Assembly (NCBI RefSeq): GCF_916619195.1
Contig: NZ_CAKAKL010000001.1
Coordinates: 1,054,001-1,118,000, forward strand
Reading direction: 5' to 3'
DNA length: 64,000 nucleotides
Source: Inquilinus sp. Marseille-Q2685
Lineage (GTDB): Bacteria; Pseudomonadota; Alphaproteobacteria; DSM-16000; Inquilinaceae
The position numbers were made by a program, and so were the translations under genes. Positions 38,463-46,290 of the stretch are shown here, piece after piece. How positions within the stretch are numbered: the stretch's first letter is position 1; the number at the start of each line of letters is the position of its first letter. Under the pieces are notes generated by a model. It did no database searches. It was not told the DNA's origin and worked only from the letters and a program-made list of their open reading frames with translations.

Positions 38463-39104
38463 CTATGACTGGCCGAAGCCCCCGGCCAGCCGTTCGGCGT
38501 CGCCGGGCACGACCCGGGTGCTGTTGCCGACGACCTTGCCGTCCTGGGTGAAATAGATCGTCCCGCCCGCCGTGTAGACCGGGCCGCAGACCGTGGACGC
38601 GTTCTCGGAATAGCACAGCTTCCCGTTCGCCACGGACCAGCGGCCGACGAACGATCGCCGCCCGTCCTTGTAGTAGTACTGGCCGTCCGGGCGATAGTAC
38701 TCGACCCACGGGTCGCCCGCCCGCAGCCTCCCCGTATCGATGGCGTAGCGGGCATAGACCGTCCGGTTCGACAGCAGGGAGACGATCTGCTCGGTGGAAA
38801 CCGGGGTTCCTGCGGCGGACACCGGGGTCGCCGCGGCGGGAGCCGGGGTCCGCGGAGCGGAGGTCGACGGCACCGGAGCGAAGACCGGGCTGCCCGCCGC
38901 GGAGACCGGGGTCCCGGGCGTGACCAGCACGACCTGCGTCCCCGGGTTGATCCCCGGCCCCGGCGTGATGATCGGGGTTCCTTCGGGGACGATCACGGTG
39001 GACCCCGCGGTTTCGACCGCGACGGTCTCCTGCCGCGGCGCGGGCTGGCCGCAGGCCGACAGAACCAGGGCGGCCGCCGCGGATGTGATGAACGCGTGTC
39101 TCAT
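38463..39104 (-). CDS. putative secreted lipoprotein with low-complexity linker
   Basis: 213 aa. Signal peptide and lipobox LVLSAC (Cys18), a Pro/Thr/Ala/Gly-rich linker with repeated GTPV/TPVSAAG units (about 40-105), then a folded C-terminal domain with GDPWVEYYRPDGQYYYKDGR, WSVANGKLCY and a disulfide-capable Cys pair. The C-terminal part resembles small domains that read as WxxxxGxxCY. Function unknown. GGGAGGG lies 5 nt before the ATG. First of a run of four secreted-protein genes. Confidence 0.75.
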   Translation of the reverse strand: MRHAFITSAAAALVLSACGQPAPRQETVAVETAGSTVIVPEGTPIITPGPGINPGTQVVLVTPGTPVSAAGSPVFAPVPSTSAPRTPAPAAATPVSAAGTPVSTEQIVSLLSNRTVYARYAIDTGRLRAGDPWVEYYRPDGQYYYKDGRRSFVGRWSVANGKLCYSENASTVCGPVYTAGGTIYFTQDGKVVGNSTRVVPGDAERLAGGFGQS

Positions 39105-39327
39105 CGTCCCTCCCGGACCCGGCCTCGCCGCGCGCCATGCATCGCCTCGCCTGCCGCCCCGGCCCCGGCCGCCTGTCCCGGACGCTCCGCCGCGAAGGGC
39201 GGCCCGCGACCGAAGCGCCTGGCTCCGGCGGCGAGAGCGGCGCCGGCCACCAGCCCGGGAGACGGTTCGGCACCGGCCCGGATCGGCATCGCGGCCGCAT
39301 CTCTTCTCATGGTGGATCATGATCGAT

Positions 39328-39380
39328 GATGCCGGCCGGTTCTGTGCAGATCGCGAAACGGATGGCGCAATCTGCGCAAA
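39328..39380. repeat. palindromic repeat, copy 1 (secreted-protein cluster)
   Basis: Matches 40804-40857 at most positions (GCCGGCCGGTTCTG ... AATCTGCGCAAA). Contains TGTGCAGAT and ATCTGCGCA as near-complementary arms. It lies between the lipoprotein gene (upstream side) and the end of the 39393 gene. Confidence 0.75.
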
Positions 39381-39392
39381 CCTGCCCGGGAC

Positions 39393-39980
39393 TCAGTTGC
39401 GGAAGGCGCTGCCGGCGCTCCTGGAGAAGCCGCCGCCGAACGCGGTCCCGGTCCCGTCCCTCGAGGTCGATGTGGCGCGCGACGACGAGATCCCGGACGA
39501 CAGGGCGGACGTGCCGTCCGGCCCGGCGGTGCCGCCGCCGACCGTGATGCCGGAATTCGACCCGGACGCATCGGCATCGCCGACGACCGCGGCGCCGCCC
39601 ATGCTGGTCGAGACGCTCATGCCCCCGGCGCCGGTCACATGCACCGGGCCGGACGTGTCGTTGACGTTCAGCGCGCCGCTGACGCCGAAGCTGGAGCTGG
39701 CGCCCAGCGAGGCCGCGAAGCCGCCGGGGTCGCCGCTGGCCGTCGCCAAGCCGTTCGATGCGGCGCCGCTGAACCCGGCCGCGTTGTCGGTCGAGGCGGT
39801 GCTCGCGCCGATCCCGGTGCCGAAGCCCTCGGCGGTGCCGGCGGCGCCGCCGCTGCTCACCGTTCCGGCGGTGCCCAGGCTGCCACCGCGGCTGATCGAA
39901 TGCGAGATATCGAAGGCGGCCGCCGGACCACCCGCGAGGCAGAGAGCGACGGCCGAGGTCAGGAAGACGGATCTGTTCAT
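39393..39980 (-). CDS. secreted Gly/Ala/Ser-rich protein A
   Basis: 195 aa. Clear signal peptide (MNRSVFLTSAVALCLAGG, cleavage after AAA), then FDISHSISRGGSLG and a low-complexity body of Gly, Ala, Ser and Thr with no cysteine and no membrane segment. A paralog lies just upstream at 40122-40712, with the same signal-FD(I/L)S start and GFGTGIG/GVGTGVG pattern. Composition recalls secreted matrix, adhesive or fibre proteins, but no family is recognised. Confidence 0.72.
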   Translation of the reverse strand: MNRSVFLTSAVALCLAGGPAAAFDISHSISRGGSLGTAGTVSSGGAAGTAEGFGTGIGASTASTDNAAGFSGAASNGLATASGDPGGFAASLGASSSFGVSGALNVNDTSGPVHVTGAGGMSVSTSMGGAAVVGDADASGSNSGITVGGGTAGPDGTSALSSGISSSRATSTSRDGTGTAFGGGFSRSAGSAFRN

Positions 39981-40069
39981 GACCCTGGTCTCCAGTTGTG
40001 GAAGGCGTGGCCCGCCCCGCCTGGATCCTGGCCCGGGCAGTCCGGGACGGGTTCGGCGGGAACGGGGGG

Positions 40070-40099
40070 GGGCCGGCGCAGCCCATGGCGCGCCGGCCC
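40070..40099 (-). terminator. hairpin after secreted protein B gene
   Basis: GGGCCGGCGC (40070-40079) and GCGCCGGCCC (40090-40099), a perfect 10-bp stem with 10-nt loop, about 20 bp after the stop on the minus strand. No T-run. Confidence 0.5.
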
Positions 40100-40121
40100 T
40101 TGTGAACGGTCGGCCGCGGCA

Positions 40122-40712
40122 TCAGTCCCGCGACGCCGTGCCCTCTCCGGTCGCCTCGCCACGGCCGGTGGCCGCAGCCGAGCCGCCCTCGGACGTCGCC
40201 TGGGCCCGGCTGTCGCCGATGGCGCTGGCGGACGCCGAGGTGCCGTCCACGTTGGCGCTGCCCGAACCCAGCCCAAGGCCGGATCCCTCGCCCAAGGCGG
40301 ACGCAGCCCCCTGCGATGCCGCGGTGCCGTTGCCGAAGGCGCTGCCCAGGCCGCCGGCCTCGGTCGACCGGGTCGCACCGCTCAGGTCGTTCTCGTTGGT
40401 GCCGAAGCCGAGCCCGTCCGCCATGCCGTGGCTGACGCTCCGGGCGGTGCCACCGAGAACGCTGTCCACCGCGGAGGAGCCGGACGCGAAGGCCCCGCCC
40501 GAGCCGGTCGCGGTGTTGGTGCCTGCGGTGCCGATGCCCACGCCGGTGCCCACGCCTTCGCCCTGGGCGGCCCCGAGCGCATTCGACACAGTGGAAGCCG
40601 CCCCGCTGCCGTCACCCGAGGCGCCGGCATTGCTCAAATCGAAGGCGAAGGCAGAGCCGCCGCCGATGATCAGGATCGATGAGGCCAGAAGCGCCATACG
40701 AAGCTTCTTCAA
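40122..40712 (-). CDS. secreted Gly/Ala/Ser-rich protein B
   Basis: 196 aa. TTG start, chosen because GAGGAG is 8 nt upstream and gives a proper Lys-Lys signal peptide (LKKLRMALLASSILIIGG, cleavage after AFA); an internal ATG at 40697 is possible. The mature part begins FDLSNAGASG and is nearly all Gly, Ala, Ser, Thr. Paralog of the next gene (39393-39980), so a tandem duplication. A 54-bp palindromic repeat lies about 90 bp upstream. Confidence 0.72.
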   Translation of the reverse strand: MKKLRMALLASSILIIGGGSAFAFDLSNAGASGDGSGAASTVSNALGAAQGEGVGTGVGIGTAGTNTATGSGGAFASGSSAVDSVLGGTARSVSHGMADGLGFGTNENDLSGATRSTEAGGLGSAFGNGTAASQGAASALGEGSGLGLGSGSANVDGTSASASAIGDSRAQATSEGGSAAATGRGEATGEGTASRD

Positions 40713-41220
40713 TTCTCACTCTCCTCTTGACACATACACTCTCTCATCAAGGGCACCTGCCCCTGGTGAGGTGATTGTTCATCACGCCCGGATCATGACA
40801 GCCGATGGCCGGCCGGTTCTGCGCAGATCACGAACCGGACGGAGCGATCTGCGCAAATTTCGGATGATTCTCCAAAAATTCATGAACCGCCTTGCAATCA
40901 GTCCGCGGCTTCAGCGGCACTCGTGATGCGATCGAACCCGCAGAACGCAATCATTCCGAAATAGCGTTCTCAGGAGTCCTCGAATGAATGGCAGCAACCT
41001 CGTTTGGCAACTGCAAGTCCTATCGTGGAATGTTCCCATCCAAGCGAAGCGACAACGCGATTCGCGATAATACTGCCTGGTTTCTGCCGCCATCGCCCTC
41101 GGCGTTCGTCGCTGAAACATCCAGGCGCGGGACCAACCCGGGTGCGGCCGCTACGCCCGGACGGCCGAGAATTCGGGGCGATGGAGGGGAACGCGCATTC
41201 GGTCACGTTCGTTAGTAGAT
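40713..41220. other. 508-bp intergenic region with a palindromic repeat
   Basis: Between the minus-strand secreted protein B gene and the plus-strand 41397 gene. It holds the repeat at 40804-40857; no open frame here looks real (the minus-strand frame 40970-41599 is Arg-rich and unlike a protein). The GC content is lower than average around 40850-41000. I see no RNA gene. Confidence 0.5.
40804..40857. repeat. palindromic repeat, copy 2 (secreted-protein cluster)
   Basis: Perfect inverted arms TGCGCAGATC (40820-40829) and GATCTGCGCA (40846-40855), with a further pair CCGGTTC/GAACCGG (40813-40819, 40832-40838). Same-orientation copy at 39328-39380. It lies about 90 bp upstream of the TTG start of secreted protein B. 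Confidence 0.8.
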
Positions 41221-41367
41221 GAACGTTCAAAAAAAACGCTGGCGCGAGTCGGCTGGTGGTGGGTCCGAGAACCGGTGCGCAGCGGATATGAGGTCCGCGA
41301 ACGCCGGAAGCTTCGAGGCCGCCGCCGGTCGGCCGCGCCAGTTTGCGTTCCAGATGGGTTTCCGTTC
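41221..41367 (+). repeat. dispersed hairpin element, copy 2 of 4
   Basis: 147 bp, the most diverged copy. Core GAGAACCGGTGCGCAGCGGA ... GGTCCGCGAACGCCGGAAGC; terminal arms GAACG...AACGC at the left and GCGTT...CGTTC at the right still pair. Ends 30 bp before the start of the 41397 gene and just upstream of its ribosome site. Confidence 0.7.
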
Positions 41368-41396
41368 GCGGGCGGTCCTGTTCAGGAGAAGTCAGC

Positions 41397-41993
41397 ATGC
41401 TGCGGATCCTCTTCGTCGCCTCGCTCCTCGCGGTTCCGGCCGGGCCATGCCTGGCGCAATCGACGTCGAGCGCCAACGCCACCGGCAGCGCCAATTCCAG
41501 CGCCGTCAACAATGCGGGGGCCACGGCCGGCGCCATCTCGGCCGGCGGCACCGTGAGCATCGTCAACGGCGCGCCGGGCGACAGCACCTTGAGATACAAG
41601 GGGGCCTACACCGTCAACAACGTGCCGGACGTGGTCGCGCCCGGCCTGACGGCGGGGCTGAACACATGCGCCGGCTCCTACGCCGCGGGCGTGGCCGTTG
41701 CCGGATTCGGCCTGACCGGGGGCGGCACCGTCGTCGACGAGGGATGCGAACGCCGGAACATGGCCGCCGTGCTGCAGCAGATGGGCGAAGCCGACGCGGC
41801 GCGCGAGGTGCTGTGCGAGGACGACGTGGTGCGGTCGGCCTTCGCCCGGGTCGGCCGCCCGTGCATCATCGACCGTCCGAAGGTGGCGACGGTCTCCGCA
41901 CTGCCGGCCGCCGCGGCCCTGCCCCCCGCGCCGCCTCCCGTCGTGGCGATGCAGCCCATCGTCAGCCGGGGCGATCCCGGTTATGGCCGATGA
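41397..41993 (+). CDS. secreted Ser/Ala/Asn-rich protein C
   Basis: 198 aa. Signal peptide MLRILFVASLLAVPAG, cleavage after LAQ; an Ala/Ser/Asn-rich segment like the two Gly-rich paralogs (TSSANATGSANSSAV), then a folded part YKGAYTVNNVPDVVAPGLTA with Cys pairs (CAGSYA, GCERRN, VLCEDD, RPCII). That folded part is a conserved pattern in small alphaproteobacterial exported proteins that I recognise only as uncharacterised. Start set by CAGGAG 8 nt upstream. Confidence 0.72.
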   Translation: MLRILFVASLLAVPAGPCLAQSTSSANATGSANSSAVNNAGATAGAISAGGTVSIVNGAPGDSTLRYKGAYTVNNVPDVVAPGLTAGLNTCAGSYAAGVAVAGFGLTGGGTVVDEGCERRNMAAVLQQMGEADAAREVLCEDDVVRSAFARVGRPCIIDRPKVATVSALPAAAALPPAPPPVVAMQPIVSRGDPGYGR

Positions 41994-42072
41994 CCGTGCC
42001 GACCGGACACTCGATCCCGGTGAACACAATGTTCATTGCTTAACCGGCCGCGGCTAGTTCATGATATGTTCC

Positions 42073-42827
42073 ATGAACGAGCCGCACTCCGTCTCCCCGC
42101 CTGCCGCCGCACCGGGCCTCACTCAGGCCGAGGCCGAGCAGGCCGCGCGCATGCTTGACCGGCTGGCCGAGATGGCGATGGAGCAGGCGGAGGCGATGCA
42201 CCGGGCCACCATGGCCGCCGTCCAGGCCGACGACGCCGCCAGGGCCAAGGAGTATGGTCTGGCCTTCGACCGCGCCGGCCGTGCCGTCCGCCACATGCTG
42301 GCGCTCAAGCTCCACCTCGCCCGCAAGCGCCAGGAAATGGCGGAGAAGGCCGCTGTCCACGCCCGCGACAGCGCCGCGGCCAAGGAGACCCGCCGCTTCC
42401 GGGTAGCCCGCGCCATCGCCTGCTCGGTCGCCGCCAACCGCGACCTCGACGCCGAGACCTGCGAGGCGCAGATCGCCGCGATGTGGCGGCGGCTGGTCGA
42501 CGATCCGGGAATCGACGCCGACCTCTCCCGTTCCGGGCATGCGCTGGAGGAGATCGTCTTCCACCTCTGCCGCGACATGGGCATCCGCCCCGACCCGGCC
42601 TGGATCAACCCGGACTATTCCGGCGCCGACTGGTTCGGACGGCGGAAGAAGCCCAAGGACGGAGAGGACAAGCCCCCCGCTCTTGGTGGCCGGAGGAAGG
42701 CCCGGACACCGCCCGCTACTGGCATCTCGACGAAAGCGACAAGATCCCGGTCCAGGGCTGGTACGACATCGAAACCGGCCAACGCCTCGACCGCGCCCCC
42801 TGGCTGCTCAAGCCCGGCGGCGGCTGA
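42073..42827 (+). pseudogene. hypothetical protein with apparent -1 frameshift
   Basis: The first 200 codons (Ala/Glu-rich, helical; EYGLAFDRAGRAVRHMLALK, LARKRQEMAEKAAVH) continue in a second frame as SWWPEEGPDTARYWHLDESD to PWLLKPGGG, which ends at the stop at 42827. The switch lies at C6 (42674-42679): one extra C restores 251 codons in a single frame. Without correction the gene reads a Pro/Ser/Arg-rich artificial tail. Either an assembly error or a true loss. Family unknown; start 42061 or 42073. Confidence 0.7.
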
Positions 42828-42879
42828 CCCGCCGACCGCCCACGCTCGCCTGCCATTCCCCACCCGGCCTTCCCACACT

Positions 42880-42915
42880 CCCCCTCCCCTTGCGGGAGGG
42901 GACAAGGGGGAGGGG
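42880..42915. terminator. hairpin between convergent 42073 gene and hbd
   Basis: CCCCCTCCCC (42880-42889) and GGGGGAGGGG (42906-42915) form a perfect 10-bp stem between the two convergent genes. No T-run. Confidence 0.55.
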
Positions 42916-42967
42916 TCTGCGCGCGTCCGCCGTCAGGCGGCCGCGCCGGGTGTGTTCTCGGATGGTC

Positions 42968-43840
42968 TCACCGCGTGGGGACCGGCACGTCCTTGGAATA
43001 GTCGTAGAAGCCGCGCTTGGTCTTGCGGCCGAGCCAGCCGGCCTCGACGTATTTCACCAGCAGCGGACAAGGCCGGTACTTGCTGTCGGCCAGCCCGTCG
43101 TAGAGCACGTTCATGATCGACAGGCAGGTGTCGAGGCCGATGAAGTCGGCCAGCTCCAGCGGGCCCATCGGGTGGTTGGCGCCCAGCTTCATCGAGGTGT
43201 CGATCGCCTCGACCGACCCCACCCCCTCGTAGAGGGTGTAGACCGCCTCGTTGATCATCGGCAGCAGGATGCGGTTGACGATGAAGGCCGGGAAATCCTC
43301 GGACACCGCCGGGGTCTTGCCCAGCTTCAGCGCCAGGTCGCGGATCGCCTCGTAGGTGGCGTCGTCGGTGGCGATGCCGCGGATGATCTCCACCAGCTTC
43401 ATCACCGGCACGGGGTTCATGAAATGCATGCCGATGAAGCGCTCGGGCCGGTCGGTCGTGGCCGCGAGGCGGGTGATCGAGATCGAGCTGGTGTTGGTCG
43501 CCACCATCGCCCGCTCGTTCAGATGGGGCACCAGCTGCTTGAAGATCTCGCGCTTGATCGGCTCGCTCTCGGTCGCCGCCTCGATCACCAGGTCGCAATC
43601 CTTGAACGCCTGGTACTCCGACGCCGTGTGGATCCGGGCCAGCACCGCCGGCTTCTCCTCGGCGGTCAGCTTGCCGCGGCCGATCAGGCGGTCGACATGG
43701 CCTTCGATCGACTCCCGCGCCCGCTCCAGGGCTTTCGGATCGACGTCCAGGAGCCGGATGGTGAAGCCGCTCTGGGCGCCGACCTGGGCAATGCCGCTGC
43801 CCATCTGCCCTGCGCCGATGACGCCGATCGTCTGGATCAT
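42968..43840 (-). CDS. hbd: 3-hydroxybutyryl-CoA dehydrogenase
   Basis: 290 aa from 43840. Rossmann motif GVIGAGQMGSGIAQVGAQSG, LLDVDPKALERA, then NTSSISITRLA and HFMNPVPVMKLVEII with the catalytic His of the HFMNP motif; C-terminal helical domain NFxINPLxGxL-like (GPLELADFIGLDTCL). Oxidises 3-hydroxybutyryl-CoA with NAD(P) in short-chain fatty acid or polyhydroxybutyrate metabolism. The longer upstream frame to 44065 is not Hbd-like. Confidence 0.92.
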   Translation of the reverse strand: MIQTIGVIGAGQMGSGIAQVGAQSGFTIRLLDVDPKALERARESIEGHVDRLIGRGKLTAEEKPAVLARIHTASEYQAFKDCDLVIEAATESEPIKREIFKQLVPHLNERAMVATNTSSISITRLAATTDRPERFIGMHFMNPVPVMKLVEIIRGIATDDATYEAIRDLALKLGKTPAVSEDFPAFIVNRILLPMINEAVYTLYEGVGSVEAIDTSMKLGANHPMGPLELADFIGLDTCLSIMNVLYDGLADSKYRPCPLLVKYVEAGWLGRKTKRGFYDYSKDVPVPTR

Positions 43841-44003
43841 GCCTGGGTTCCGCTCCGAACGTCCCTGTCCCGCCGGCCGCCCGCATTGGTGCGGTGCAGC
43901 AAAGAGGTCGAACGATAGTGATGTCCGACAGAGCTTGTCAACGCGACTGCCGCCGGCGCAAGCATCTTGCCCAAGCTCTGGGCAGATCGGCTCGAAGCCC
44001 GTG

Positions 44004-44141
44004 CGAGAGCGCGCCTGATGCGAGCCGGATGGCGGTGGTTTCGAGAACCGGAGCGCAGCGGACATGAGGGTCCGTGAGCACCGGAAGCGCAGAAACCGCC
44101 GTCAGGCGGCCGCAGCAGGTGCGTTATCGCGCGGGCGCTCA
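44004..44141 (+). repeat. dispersed hairpin element, copy 3 of 4
   Basis: 138 bp. Core GAGAACCGGAGCGCAGCGGA ... GTCCGTGAGCACCGGAAGCG, closing arms GAGAGCGCGC and GCGCGGGCGCTC. Lies in the 298-bp gap upstream of hbd and ends in the stop codon (TCA) of the PduO gene. Confidence 0.8.
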
Positions 44142-44717
44142 TCGGTGCGCCCCGGGGACCCACAGCACATCCTCCTTGCCGTCGCCGTTCAGATGGCGGG
44201 CCAGAACGAACAGGTGGTCGGACAGGCGGTTGGCGTATTTCAGCGCCTCGGGGTTGACCGGCTCCGCCGCGCCGAGGGCCGAGACCAGCCGCTCCGCCCG
44301 GCGTACCACGGTGCGGGCATGGTGCAGATGGGCCGAGGCGGCGCTGCCGCCCGGCAGCACGAAGCTGTTCAGCGGCGCCAGGGACGCGTTCATGGCGTCG
44401 ATCTCGCGCTCCAGCCGCTCCACCTGCGCCGCCGTGACCCGCAGCGGGGGATATTTCGGCGCCGGCTCCTCCGGCGTCGCCAGGTCGGCGCCGAGATCGA
44501 ACAGATCGTTCTGGATCCGGCCGAGCATGGCGTCGGCTTCGCCCCCCGGATCGGATCGGGCCGTCTGCAGCCGGGCCAGGCCGATCACGGCATTGGCCTC
44601 GTCCACCGTGCCGAAGGCCTCGACCCGCAGGTCGTGCTTGGCCACGCGCCGGCCGCCGACCAGCGAGGTCTGCCCGGCGTCGCCGCCGCGGGTGTAGATC
44701 CGGGTCAGCGTGACCAT
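44139..44717 (-). CDS. pduO: PduO-type cob(I)alamin adenosyltransferase
   Basis: 192 aa. RIYTRGGDAGQTSLVGGRRV at the ATP site, FGTVDEANAVIG, then FVLPGGSAASAHLHHARTVV and RRAERL; these are the PduO signatures. Converts cob(I)alamin to adenosylcobalamin, in keeping with the B12 uptake operon elsewhere in the window. Followed downstream (5' to 3') by the hairpin element and preceded by the twin-membrane protein, which is its usual neighbour in alphaproteobacteria. Confidence 0.92.
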   Translation of the reverse strand: MVTLTRIYTRGGDAGQTSLVGGRRVAKHDLRVEAFGTVDEANAVIGLARLQTARSDPGGEADAMLGRIQNDLFDLGADLATPEEPAPKYPPLRVTAAQVERLEREIDAMNASLAPLNSFVLPGGSAASAHLHHARTVVRRAERLVSALGAAEPVNPEALKYANRLSDHLFVLARHLNGDGKEDVLWVPGAHR

Positions 44718-44739
44718 GGCTGCCGCAGGGCCGGGTCGC

Positions 44740-44931
44740 TCAGGCGGTCCACAGGGCCAGCACGAAGAACAGGATGGCCAGGGCCTGGAAGCCGATGCGG
44801 GCCTGCATCAGCTTGTTGCCCCACTTCCGGTTGAACGGCCCGTTCTGGGCCATCCCGAACACGCCGGTCGCGAGCGAGGCGACCACCCCGAGCATGCAGA
44901 CCACGGCCAGGACGAGAAAGACGATGCTCAT
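44740..44931 (-). CDS. twin-transmembrane (HIG1-like) small protein
   Basis: 63 aa with two membrane helices (about residues 3-28 and 42-62) joined by FNRKWGNKLMQARIG. The family is known as twin transmembrane protein and is regularly next to PduO in this class. 22 bp upstream of pduO, so cotranscribed. Function unknown; HIG1 domains in mitochondria help assemble respiratory complexes. Confidence 0.82.
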   Translation of the reverse strand: MSIVFLVLAVVCMLGVVASLATGVFGMAQNGPFNRKWGNKLMQARIGFQALAILFFVLALWTA

Positions 44932-44999
44932 GCAAGGACTATAGGGCGCGCCCGGGGCGTCGCCCAGAGCGATTGCGCGAAACCGTCATCGACCGGGGA

Positions 45000-46136
45000 T
45001 CAGCCCGGGCGGCGGCGCGGCACCGGCACATCCGCGGCACCGGGCGGCGGCGGCCGGGTCGCGGGCGTCGCGGCGCCCTGGGCCGGGTGGGCCGCGGCCA
45101 CGACCGGCCGGGACCGCGGCGGCGGCACGGTGATGGGCGCCGGCCCCGTCGCCGGGGCGTCTGCCCGGGGCAGCAGCGCCTCCACCGCCGGCGGCTGCAC
45201 GAAGGCCGCGGGCGGCACGTTGATCAGCGATTCCGGACCCGCCGGCGCGGGCGCTGCCGCCGCGGGAGTCGGGGCGGCCGACGCGACCGGCGCCGCGGGC
45301 GCAGCCGCCGGTGCGGGCGCTGCGGGCGGCGCCGCAGCGACGGCGACCGGCTGGCCCGAGCCCGGGCGTGGCCGCGGCGCCGGAACGGCCGGGGGCGAGG
45401 TCAGCACCCGCAGGCTCGGGTCGATCCCGACCAGGGGCGCGGCCGGCTGCGGGGCGGCCGCCGCGGCGGAAGCCGGGCCGCCTGCGGCCGGCCGGGCGCG
45501 CGGCACGGGCGCCTGGGTCGGGCCTGCGGCCGCCGGCTCGGGCGCGACGGGGGCATCCGGCCGGGCCAGCGGCTTCGGCGCCTGGAACGGCGCCCGCGGC
45601 AGCGCCGCCACCTGGGTCTCCTTCGGCGGTGCGGCGGCATCGCGCGCGGGGGCCTGGGGCGCCACGCCGCGGGCCGGCGCCGCCGGCGCGGCCGCCGCCC
45701 CGGCCTCCTCCCCCCCCTCGTCCTCGGAATTCTGGACCGGCCGCGACTGGGCCACGACCTTGGGCCGCACCGCCGGTTCCTCCGGCGACGGGTCGACCGG
45801 GGCGGCCTGGGCCGCGTCGATCGAGGCGTTCAGCGCCCAGCGCTGGGCGCCGACACGGCAGCCCACGGCCTGTCCTTCCTGGCCCTGGCGGCCGATGCGG
45901 AAGACGCGGCAGACGCGCGGCGAGGTCTGGGTCTTGATCACGGTGACGGAGAGGCCGGAAGGCAGGCGTTTCGGCGCGTTGGTCCGTTCGGTCTCGAGGA
46001 TGCGCTGCAGCGCCCGCATGTCGTCCGCCGACAGGTTGCCGAGATCGACTGCCGCCCCAGCCGGCCCGGCCAGGGCCAGCAGCAGCAGCGCCGCGCCGCC
46101 TGTCGTCGCGATCCGACCGATCCCCACCTGCCGCAC
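45000..46136 (-). CDS. exported Pro/Ala-rich protein with small N-terminal domain
   Basis: 378 aa. GTG start at 46136, chosen because AAGGAG lies 6 nt upstream; a TTG at 46142 is too close to it. Signal peptide (ATTGGAALLLLALAG, cleavage after AGA), then a folded region LSADDMRALQRILETE, RVCRVFRIG, VGCRVGAQRW (one Cys pair), then a long Pro/Ala/Arg low-complexity tail. The tail length suggests a wall- or membrane-spanning linker. Family not recognised. Confidence 0.65.
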   Translation of the reverse strand: MRQVGIGRIATTGGAALLLLALAGPAGAAVDLGNLSADDMRALQRILETERTNAPKRLPSGLSVTVIKTQTSPRVCRVFRIGRQGQEGQAVGCRVGAQRWALNASIDAAQAAPVDPSPEEPAVRPKVVAQSRPVQNSEDEGGEEAGAAAAPAAPARGVAPQAPARDAAAPPKETQVAALPRAPFQAPKPLARPDAPVAPEPAAAGPTQAPVPRARPAAGGPASAAAAAPQPAAPLVGIDPSLRVLTSPPAVPAPRPRPGSGQPVAVAAAPPAAPAPAAAPAAPVASAAPTPAAAAPAPAGPESLINVPPAAFVQPPAVEALLPRADAPATGPAPITVPPPRSRPVVAAAHPAQGAATPATRPPPPGAADVPVPRRRPG

Positions 46137-46290
46137 CCGCAACTCCTTTCATCCCCGATCCGGCCGTCGAGGCCGCGGTCGCGCCAAGGTAAGCCTTCCC
46201 GCCGCCGGTTGCACGCCTCCCGTGCCGGCCCGGACCCGGCGCCGAAGGATCGTCGTTTCCCGGGCGCCCGACATGCTCTAGACCGGGACC

